64,000 bases of DNA from UBA4582 sp002389265 (GTDB lineage Bacteria > Pseudomonadota > Gammaproteobacteria > Pseudomonadales > Azotimanducaceae): positions 62,001 through 126,000 of the forward strand of contig CALSRT010000009.1 of assembly GCA_943788825.1 (NCBI GenBank), read 5' to 3'. Every line of letters starts with the position of its first letter. Position 1 is the stretch's first letter. A model generated the notes under the pieces. That model saw only the letters and a list, made by a program, of their open reading frames with translations, ran no database searches and was not told the DNA's origin. The translations under genes were made by a program, and so were the position numbers. Shown here in pieces: positions 53,568 through 60,535 of this stretch.

Positions 53568-54395
53568 ATGTCAAACGTATCCATGCGTGAACTGCTGGAG
53601 GCCGGCGCTCACTTCGGTCACCAAACCCGTTACTGGAATCCCAAGATGCGCGAGTATATCTTCGGTGCCCGGAACAACATCCATATCATCAACCTGGAGC
53701 AAACCGTTCCCGCGTTGAACCAAGCCATGACTTATGTCCGCAACACAACCTCAAAGCGCAATAAGGTGCTGTTTGTCGGCACCAAGCGCAGCGCTAGCAA
53801 GATTGTCAAAGAGCAGGCCGAGCGATGTGGTATGCCTTATGTCGACAAGCGCTGGTTAGGCGGCATGCTGACTAACTTCAAGACGATTCGACAGTCAATT
53901 AAGCGTCTCCATGACCTCGAAATTCAGGCCGGCGATGGCACATTCGAGAAGCTGACTAAGAAAGAAGCACTGTCTCGTAAGCGTGACCTGGACAAGCTTG
54001 AAGTCAGCCTGGGTGGTATCAAGGACATGGGTGGATTGCCCGATATCATTTTTGTGGTTGATGTTGATCATGAGCGGATTGCTATTACAGAAGCCAACAA
54101 GCTGGGTATCCCCGTTGTCGGTATCGTTGATACCAACAGCAACCCTGATGGGGTGGATTATGTGATTCCCGGTAACGATGACGCGATTCGTTCCGTACGG
54201 ATGTTTGTTCAAGCGATCGCCGACGCGGCAATAGAGGGCGTCGAGCAGTTCCAGGGCCCCACCAAGGTTGAAGAGTTCGCCGAAGTTAGTGAGCCAGCTG
54301 TCGTTGAAGCTGCCGCTGTCGAGCCAGCCGCTGAGCCAGCTGTAGCAGAGCCAGCAGCTGTTGAAGCTGCCAGCGAAGAAGTGCCAAAGGTCTAG
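53568..54395 (+). CDS. rpsB: 30S ribosomal protein S2
   Basis: A 275-residue small-subunit protein needed for late 30S assembly and S1 docking. The signatures MRELLEAGAHFGHQTRYWNP, RWLGGMLTNFKTIRQSI and PVVGIVDTNSNPDGVDYVIP are all present. After about residue 228 there is a tail of some 45 residues made of Ala, Glu, Pro and Val (EPAAEPAVAEPAAVEAA), longer than in E. coli S2 (241 residues) and encoded by repetitive DNA. A GC-rich-discriminator promoter and a structured leader precede it, and tsf follows in the same direction. Confidence 0.97.
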   Translation: MSNVSMRELLEAGAHFGHQTRYWNPKMREYIFGARNNIHIINLEQTVPALNQAMTYVRNTTSKRNKVLFVGTKRSASKIVKEQAERCGMPYVDKRWLGGMLTNFKTIRQSIKRLHDLEIQAGDGTFEKLTKKEALSRKRDLDKLEVSLGGIKDMGGLPDIIFVVDVDHERIAITEANKLGIPVVGIVDTNSNPDGVDYVIPGNDDAIRSVRMFVQAIADAAIEGVEQFQGPTKVEEFAEVSEPAVVEAAAVEPAAEPAVAEPAAVEAASEEVPKV

Positions 54396-54403
54396 TTGAC
54401 GAG

Positions 54404-54427
54404 TCGATCGGCGCGAGCGCCGGTCGA
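54404..54427 (+). promoter_or_regulatory. rpsB-tsf intergenic hairpin
   Basis: TCGATCGGCGC (54404-54414) can pair with GCGCCGGTCGA (54417-54427) with one G-U pair, closing to a tight loop. It begins 9 bases after the rpsB stop and has no T-tract, so it is more likely an attenuating or RNA-stabilising element than a full terminator. Confidence 0.5.
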
Positions 54428-54542
54428 TGTTGGTTCAACCCTTTGCGTTTCATGCAAGTAAACGTCTTGCGAACAACTGTTTTCGGGCATTCCGAAGCGT
54501 TCGCGCAGACCAGACTATGACATTCAAGAATGAGGTGAAAAG

Positions 54543-55400
54543 ATGGCTGCAATCACAGCATCGATGGTCAAAGATTTAAGAGAGCGTACCGGTCTTGGTA
54601 TGATGGATTGTAAAAAAGCCTTGGTCGAAGCGGACGGCGACGCGGAATTGGCGATTGAAAACCTGCGCAAGTCCAGTGGTATGAAAGCGGCGAAAAAAGC
54701 CGGCCGAACGGCTGCTGACGGGGCTATTGGTTCCAAAGTTGAGAACGGTCTGGGTGTTATGGTCGAAGTCAATTGCGAGACTGATTTTGCGGCCAAGGAC
54801 GACAACTTTAAAAATTTTGTACAGATAGTCACAGATCAAATTTTCGCCGCCAAATCCGCTGATCTCCAAGCGCTGAATGATGCCGGCATGGAAAAAGTTC
54901 GCGAAGAGCTGGTGCAGAAAATCGGTGAGAATGTATCTATTCGCCGTGCAGCCGTGCTGGAAGGTAATATTACCCATTATATTCATGGCACCGGCAAGAT
55001 AGGCGTCATGGTGATTCTTGAAGGTGGAGACGAGGAACTGGGCAAGGATATCGCCATGCATATCGCCGCTGCTGATCCTCAGCCACTGTATACGCACACG
55101 AGTGAAGTGCCTGCTGACCTTATTGCTAAGGAGCGCGAGATCTATGTCGCTCAGGCTGCAGAAAGTGGTAAGCCTGCAGAAATTGTTGAGAAAATGGTTG
55201 AAGGCCGAGTGCGCAAGTTCCTGGCGGAAATCAGCTTGGTGGAGCAGCCCTTCATTAAAAATCCAGATATGAAGATCGGTGCCCTGCTGAAGCAAGCCGG
55301 TGCAACGGTTGTTCAGTTCGTACGATATCAGGTGGGTGAAGGTATCGAAGTAGAGCATGTTGATTTTGCGACGGAAGTTGCGAGTACGATGGGCCAATAG
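54543..55400 (+). CDS. tsf: Elongation factor Ts
   Basis: A 285-residue nucleotide exchange factor for EF-Tu. The N-terminal signatures are VKDLRERTGLGMMDCKKALV and KAAKKAGRTAADGAIGSKV, and GVMVEVNCETDFAAKDDNFK is the second conserved segment. The C-terminal coiled-coil region (LIAKEREIYVAQAAESGKPA) is full length. It lies 147 bases after rpsB with a hairpin between, as in the common rpsB-tsf operon. A 284-codon open frame on the other strand is a shadow. Confidence 0.97.
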   Translation: MAAITASMVKDLRERTGLGMMDCKKALVEADGDAELAIENLRKSSGMKAAKKAGRTAADGAIGSKVENGLGVMVEVNCETDFAAKDDNFKNFVQIVTDQIFAAKSADLQALNDAGMEKVREELVQKIGENVSIRRAAVLEGNITHYIHGTGKIGVMVILEGGDEELGKDIAMHIAAADPQPLYTHTSEVPADLIAKEREIYVAQAAESGKPAEIVEKMVEGRVRKFLAEISLVEQPFIKNPDMKIGALLKQAGATVVQFVRYQVGEGIEVEHVDFATEVASTMGQ

Positions 55401-55482
55401 ATAGCCTTTGAGGCGGAACCGTCGAGTCATCGGTGGTACTGCCTCTGCCTCGCCTAAAATTCAAGGTCAAAATGGAGCTGTA

Positions 55483-56202
55483 ATGCCAAATAAAGCGACA
55501 CCGAAATACCAACGGATACTGCTTAAACTCAGCGGCGAAGCCCTTGGTTTAGAGGGTGTTGGCATTGATCCCAAGGTGCTGGATCGAACTGCCCTGGAAA
55601 TTGGTCAGTTAATCGGGATTGGTGTCCAGGTCGGTTTAGTGGTGGGTGGCGGTAATCTGTTTCGTGGTGCCCAATTAAGTGCGGCGGGCCTGGACCGGGT
55701 CACTGGCGATCACATGGGCATGTTGGCGACGGTGATGAACGCGCTCGCCATGCGAGATGCGCTGGAGCGCTCGAATATCAAAACGGTGGTCATGTCCGCC
55801 ATCCCCATGAGCGGTATCGTGGCTCACTATGACCGGCGCCTGGCAATTCGCCACCTGGTGCAGGGCGACGTGGTGATCTTCGCTGCCGGCACAGGCAATC
55901 CTTTTTTTACCACAGATACCGCTGCTTGCTTGCGCGGCATTGAAATTGATGCGGATATCGTGCTGAAAGCCACCAAAGTCGACGGTGTTTATAGTGCGGA
56001 TCCGATGAAGGATCCGACGGCGACGCGGTATGATAGGCTCACCTACGACGAGGTGTTAGAAAAGCAGCTAGAGGTCATGGATCTCACAGCGATCTGCCTC
56101 GCGCGGGATCAGAATATGCCGCTTCGAGTGTTTGCCATGGAGCAGAGCGGGGCGTTGCGGAACGCCATTGTGGGCGAAGGTGAAGGCACCTTAATCGAAT
56201 AA
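55483..56202 (+). CDS. pyrH: UMP kinase
   Basis: A 239-residue amino-acid-kinase-fold enzyme that phosphorylates UMP to UDP. YQRILLKLSGEALGLEGVGI, VGLVVGGGNLFRGAQLSAAG, GDHMGMLATVMNALAMRDAL and IFAAGTGNPFFTTDTAACLR are all standard. The start is the ATG just after ATGGAG; the frame is open 25 codons further upstream without support. Its stop codon falls in a 14-base repeat present in four copies. tsf lies before it and frr after it, the usual order. Confidence 0.96.
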   Translation: MPNKATPKYQRILLKLSGEALGLEGVGIDPKVLDRTALEIGQLIGIGVQVGLVVGGGNLFRGAQLSAAGLDRVTGDHMGMLATVMNALAMRDALERSNIKTVVMSAIPMSGIVAHYDRRLAIRHLVQGDVVIFAAGTGNPFFTTDTAACLRGIEIDADIVLKATKVDGVYSADPMKDPTATRYDRLTYDEVLEKQLEVMDLTAICLARDQNMPLRVFAMEQSGALRNAIVGEGEGTLIE

Positions 56203-56252
56203 AGCTGATCGAATAAAGCTGATCGAATAAAGCTGATCGAATAAAGCTGATC
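56197..56252. repeat. 14-bp tandem repeat, 4 exact copies, starting at the pyrH stop
   Basis: GAATAAAGCTGATC is repeated exactly at 56197, 56211, 56225 and 56239. The first copy includes the last Glu codon and TAA of pyrH, so the end of the gene with its stop has been amplified. The array lies 70 bases before frr, inside the operon. A single GATC occurs in each unit, so it is also a small cluster of Dam-type sites. Confidence 0.95.
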
Positions 56253-56322
56253 GAAGACCGTTACTGGCGAAGTAATAGGACTAATTTCAAGAAAGTTTAG
56301 CAGACTTAAAAGAGGAATCGAC

Positions 56323-56880
56323 GTGCTGGAAGAAGTGAAGCAAGACGCGCAGCTACGAATGGATAAGTCCCTGGCAGCCCTGAGTAACGCGTTTACCCGT
56401 TTGCGCACTGGGCGAGCTCACCCTGGGTTGCTTGATGGCATCACTATCGATTACTACGGGACGCCGACGCCACTGAACCAGATCGCCAATATTAGTGTCG
56501 AGGATAATCGCACTTTGGCGGTTACCCCTTGGGAAAAGCCGATGATCCCGGTAGTCGAGAAGGCCATCTTAAAGTCAGACCTGGGTCTGAATCCGGCCAC
56601 CAGTGGTGACAAAATTAGGTTGCCAATGCCGCCGCTGACCGAAGAGAATCGCCGTGACCTAACTAAAGTCGCGAAGAATGAGGCAGAAAATTCCCGAATC
56701 TCCATTCGAAACATTCGTCGTGATGCCAACGCGCAGCTCAAAGAGTTGCTAAAAGATAAGGACATTACTGAGGATGAAGCTCGCCGCGGTGAAGAGTTAA
56801 TTCAGAAGTTGACCGACGAGAAAATCAAGGAAGTTGACTCATCCCTGGAAGCCAAAGAAAGAGATTTAATGGCGATCTAA
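56323..56880 (+). CDS. frr: Ribosome recycling factor
   Basis: A 185-residue factor that splits post-termination ribosomes together with EF-G. The tRNA-like L-shaped fold is indicated by MDKSLAALSNAFTRLRTGRA, DYYGTPTPLNQIANISVEDN and RISIRNIRRDANAQLKELLK. The GTG start gives LEEVKQDAQLRMDKSL, in line with the E. coli N-terminus. uppS normally comes next in gammaproteobacteria but is absent: cdsA begins 112 bases downstream. Confidence 0.97.
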   Translation: MLEEVKQDAQLRMDKSLAALSNAFTRLRTGRAHPGLLDGITIDYYGTPTPLNQIANISVEDNRTLAVTPWEKPMIPVVEKAILKSDLGLNPATSGDKIRLPMPPLTEENRRDLTKVAKNEAENSRISIRNIRRDANAQLKELLKDKDITEDEARRGEELIQKLTDEKIKEVDSSLEAKERDLMAI

Positions 56881-56992
56881 GCCAAGGCATTTGAAGTCTC
56901 TGTTGGATTTTCTCCCAAAGAGCTTCGTTCCAATTCCATCGGCTGACTGTGAGTGATTCTGTGCGGATAGTGCGAAAAAATGAGGTTCATTC

Positions 56993-57820
56993 ATGCTAAA
57001 GCAGCGAATAATCACCGCACTCATCCTGGCTCCAATCGTTATCGCTTGTGTGTTTTTTCTGCCTCCTGCGGGTTTCTCCGTGTTTCTCATTGGCGCCCTG
57101 ACCGTTGGCGGCTGGGAATGGGCGAATCTGGCTCATTATGATGGCTGGCAGCGCTACCTCTATGCTTTGGCCATCGCGCTGTTGCTCGTTGCTGTGTCTT
57201 TTCTCATTAAGGACTCCGCGTCCTGGGCCCTGGCTATTCTCTTGATCGCTGGACTCTGGTGGGTGCTGGCGTTGTTTCTGGTGATCGACTATCCGCGGAG
57301 TCAACGCTATTGGTCTTCGAGTTGGGTGCTGACGTTGTTGGGCCCGATCATGTTAGTGCCGGGGTATGTCGGGCTGATGCAACTCAAACTAACGAATGAT
57401 GGTCATTTTTTGATCCTGCTATTGTTTTTCCTCATCTGGGGTGCAGATATCGGCGCTTACTTTACCGGTCGGCGTTGGGGCGATAAAAAACTCGCGCCGG
57501 CAGTCAGTCCTGGGAAGTCCTGGGCCGGTTTCTATGGCGGTGTGACGCTGGCGACCCTGATCACTATTGCGATGTGTCTTTGGCTGGGTAAGCCGGTGAT
57601 GTTGTCAGCTGCAGGTCTTGTGTTCCTGTTGGGCTGTGTCCTGGTGGTCCTGTTTTCCGTGCTGGGCGACCTTACTGAGAGCATGTTCAAACGTCAGCGG
57701 GGGATCAAAGATTCCAGCCAACTGCTGCCAGGACACGGTGGTGTGCTTGATCGAGTTGACAGCTTACTGGCAGGGGCGCCGATTTTTGCGTTATTCGTCC
57801 TGCTGTTCGATTGGCAATGA
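56993..57820 (+). CDS. cdsA: Phosphatidate cytidylyltransferase
   Basis: A 275-residue polytopic membrane enzyme that makes CDP-diacylglycerol from CTP and phosphatidate. About eight hydrophobic segments are visible (for example IITALILAPIVIACVFFLPP). The signature ESMFKRQRGIKDSSQLLPGH followed by GGVLDRVDS lies at the C-terminus, and GKSWAGFYGGV precedes it. Its stop overlaps the dxr start (ATGA). The upstream neighbour is frr, with no uppS between. Confidence 0.95.
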   Translation: MLKQRIITALILAPIVIACVFFLPPAGFSVFLIGALTVGGWEWANLAHYDGWQRYLYALAIALLLVAVSFLIKDSASWALAILLIAGLWWVLALFLVIDYPRSQRYWSSSWVLTLLGPIMLVPGYVGLMQLKLTNDGHFLILLLFFLIWGADIGAYFTGRRWGDKKLAPAVSPGKSWAGFYGGVTLATLITIAMCLWLGKPVMLSAAGLVFLLGCVLVVLFSVLGDLTESMFKRQRGIKDSSQLLPGHGGVLDRVDSLLAGAPIFALFVLLFDWQ

Positions 57821-59067
57821 GTATGAGCGATGTCATGAAGGAAAACAGCGGTAGGCGCAGGCGCGTGACGATACTCGGCTCGACAGGTAGTGTCGGGTTG
57901 AACACGCTGGATGTGATCGGCCGAAATTCAGATCGCTATGAGGTGTTTGCGCTAACAGCCAATACTAACTTTCAGTTGCTAGCGGATCAGTGTCGGCAAT
58001 ATCGCCCCCGTTTTGCTGTGCTTTGCGATGCAACGGCGGCGCTGCAGCTAAGCCAACTCTTGGCTGCGAGCCAAATACCCACTGAAATCCTGGTTGGGCC
58101 GGCTGGACTCGATCAAGTAGCCGCTCATGAGGACACTGATTACGTCATGGCGGCGATCGTCGGCGCTGCAGGTTTGGCGTCTGCCCTGGCGGCAGTGGAA
58201 GAGGGCAAGCGCTTGCTGCTCGCGAATAAAGAAGCCCTCGTCATGTCTGGCAGCTTGTTTATGCAGGCGGTGAAAACACACCAATCGACGCTACTGCCCA
58301 TCGACAGTGAGCATAATGCCATTTTTCAAAGTATGGCGAACGGTGCAGCAAACCATGCTACTGGCATACGCAAAATTCTGTTAACGGGGTCTGGTGGTCC
58401 CTTGCGGCAGCTGCCGCTGGCGCAAATGTCACAGGTGACCCCTGATCAGGCCTGCGCTCATCCGAATTGGAGTATGGGTCGAAAGATCTCCGTAGATTCA
58501 GCGACGATGATGAACAAGGGTCTAGAGATTATTGAGGCTAAGTGGTTGTTTGATCTGGACGTGGATCAGATTGAGGTGGTGGTGCATCCCCAGAGCATTA
58601 TCCATTCAATGGTGGACTATATCGACGGCTCGATTGTTGCCCAGCTAGGGAATCCGGACATGCGGACCCCTATAGCCCATGGCCTGGCCTGGCCAAACCG
58701 AGTCGATTCTGGCGTCTCGATGTTGGATATGACGGCTATCGGGCGACTTGACTTCGAACCACCTGACTTGCAGCGATTTCCCTGTTTGCGCCTGGCGCAG
58801 GAGGTGGCAAGAGGTGCTCAGAGCCTTGCGATCGCGATGAATGCGGCCAACGAAGTGGCGGTGCAGGCATTTTTGGATGAACTTATCACCTTTACCGACA
58901 TCCCACTCATCATTGAATCGGTACTCGAACAGACAGACTCGGATGAAGCGCTTACAATGGCGTCGATTCTGGCGATTGATCACCAGGCAAGACAACAGGC
59001 AGGCAAAGCAATGCAGCGTAAAGGAGTATCGGTGACATCATCAAGGGCGGGAGACCCGAATGCTTGA
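57817..59067 (+). CDS. dxr: 1-deoxy-D-xylulose 5-phosphate reductoisomerase
   Basis: A 416-residue NADPH enzyme that makes 2-C-methylerythritol 4-phosphate, the committed step of the non-mevalonate isoprenoid pathway. The NADPH motif is ILGSTGSVGLNTLDVI. Active-site segments are LLANKEALVMSG, LPIDSEHNAIFQSM and KISVDSATMMNKGLEIIEAK, with the acidic metal ligands in the latter two. The start is the ATG overlapping the cdsA stop; a TTG two codons upstream is also in frame. It overlaps rseP by eight bases. Confidence 0.97.
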   Translation: MSMSDVMKENSGRRRRVTILGSTGSVGLNTLDVIGRNSDRYEVFALTANTNFQLLADQCRQYRPRFAVLCDATAALQLSQLLAASQIPTEILVGPAGLDQVAAHEDTDYVMAAIVGAAGLASALAAVEEGKRLLLANKEALVMSGSLFMQAVKTHQSTLLPIDSEHNAIFQSMANGAANHATGIRKILLTGSGGPLRQLPLAQMSQVTPDQACAHPNWSMGRKISVDSATMMNKGLEIIEAKWLFDLDVDQIEVVVHPQSIIHSMVDYIDGSIVAQLGNPDMRTPIAHGLAWPNRVDSGVSMLDMTAIGRLDFEPPDLQRFPCLRLAQEVARGAQSLAIAMNAANEVAVQAFLDELITFTDIPLIIESVLEQTDSDEALTMASILAIDHQARQQAGKAMQRKGVSVTSSRAGDPNA

Positions 59068-60535
59068 AGTCCTACAAAGTGTCATTGCACTGATCGTTAC
59101 TTTGTCGATCCTCGTGACGATTCATGAATATGGTCATTATGCTGCAGCACGGCTTTGTGGCGTTCACGTCCTGCGATTTAGCGTTGGTTTCGGCAAAGCG
59201 CTGTACACTCGCCGTGGAAGGGCGCCTGAGTCAATAGCGGTGCCTGTGGAGCAGGCGATCGCGACCCGCAGCAATGAGCCCTTAGAGGGTACCGAATTCA
59301 CGATCGCCGCCATACCGCTGGGTGGTTACGTCAAGATGCTGGATGAACGCGAAGGCTTTGTGCCGGACGATCAGTTGCATCTGACCTTTAATCGTAAGCC
59401 TGTTTTACAACGCATCTTTATTGTTTCTGCCGGGCCCGCCGCGAATTTCTTGCTAGCGATTGCGGCGTACTGGGCCTTATTCACGCTGGGCGTCACTGGT
59501 ATCGTGCCGTTATTGGGCGATATCGATCCGCAATCGAGTGCCGCCCGCGCCGGGCTTCATGCTAATCAAGAGATTGTGGCCGTTGACGGTGTGCCGACCA
59601 GCACCTGGTCCGAGGTTAATTTACGATTATTTAATCGAATCGGAGATTCCGGTGACATCCAACTGACGACCCGTGACTTTCAACCTCCGCTGAACGAGAC
59701 ATTCGAATCCGAGTTTGCCTCGGCGGGTGCGCCAGCACTGTTAGCACCGACCAGCCATTATGTCATCACTGTGGATCAATGGCTGTCAGACGTAGAGGAG
59801 CCAAATCCCGCTCGAGCCTTGGGTCTGGTGTTGAAGTTCCCGGAAATTCCCGCGGTGATTGGCTCGGTTATCGAGAATGAGCCGGCCGTTGCCGCCGGGC
59901 TTCTCAGCGGTGACAAGATTGTTGAGGCGAATGGTCAGTCTATCGACAGCTGGCCGCAATGGGTCACTCTTATTCAGGAGAATGCTGAAAAGCCGGTCAG
60001 TTTGCTGGTCCAACGTCGCACGGAAGTCCTTTATCTGACGATCATCCCGCGCGCAGTGGTGCGAGAAGGCAAAAGTGTCGGCTACGTGGGAGCATCAAGA
60101 CAGTCGATCGATTTTCCCCCTGAGATGCAGAGAGTGGTATCATATCCGCTGTATAGCGCCTGGTTGCCGGCCGTACAGAAAACATGGTCAGTAACGGTAT
60201 TTACCCTCGACTCGATCAAGAAAATGATAGTCGGGGCAATTTCACCCAAGAATCTCAGTGGGCCGATTACGATAGCCCAGATCGCAAGTGCCACGGCTCA
60301 GTCAGGACCCGAGAGTTTTGTGGGCTTTATTGCGCTTTTGAGTATTAGCCTGGGCGTACTGAATTTATTACCAATTCCGGTACTTGATGGTGGGCACTTA
60401 CTATACTATCTCGTTGAGCTAGTCACGCGTCGACCAGTACCTGAAAAAATCCAGTTATGGGGTTTGCAGCTGGGCATGTTTATTATCGTCAGCATAATGC
60501 TGTTGGCTTTTTATAATGATCTAACAAGACTTTAA
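59060..60535 (+). CDS. rseP: Site-2 intramembrane protease RseP
   Basis: A 491-residue zinc protease of the inner membrane that makes the second cut in RseA and frees sigma-E. The zinc motif is TIHEYGHYAAARL, near residue 23, and the third ligand is in LPIPVLDGGHLLYYLVE. Two PDZ domains lie in the periplasm (ARAGLHANQEIVAVDGVPTS; AVAAGLLSGDKIVEANGQSI). It is about 40 residues longer than E. coli RseP (450). Part of the excess is an insertion around residues 55-75 (PESIAVPVEQAIATRSNEP) just before GTEFTIAAIPLGGYVKML. It overlaps dxr and bamA. Confidence 0.96.
   Translation: MLEVLQSVIALIVTLSILVTIHEYGHYAAARLCGVHVLRFSVGFGKALYTRRGRAPESIAVPVEQAIATRSNEPLEGTEFTIAAIPLGGYVKMLDEREGFVPDDQLHLTFNRKPVLQRIFIVSAGPAANFLLAIAAYWALFTLGVTGIVPLLGDIDPQSSAARAGLHANQEIVAVDGVPTSTWSEVNLRLFNRIGDSGDIQLTTRDFQPPLNETFESEFASAGAPALLAPTSHYVITVDQWLSDVEEPNPARALGLVLKFPEIPAVIGSVIENEPAVAAGLLSGDKIVEANGQSIDSWPQWVTLIQENAEKPVSLLVQRRTEVLYLTIIPRAVVREGKSVGYVGASRQSIDFPPEMQRVVSYPLYSAWLPAVQKTWSVTVFTLDSIKKMIVGAISPKNLSGPITIAQIASATAQSGPESFVGFIALLSISLGVLNLLPIPVLDGGHLLYYLVELVTRRPVPEKIQLWGLQLGMFIIVSIMLLAFYNDLTRL

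Noticed and set aside
54576..55430. A 284-codon open frame on the minus strand opposite tsf
   Set aside because: It lies fully across EF-Ts, one of the best conserved proteins here, has no ribosome site and no family features. It is an antisense shadow.
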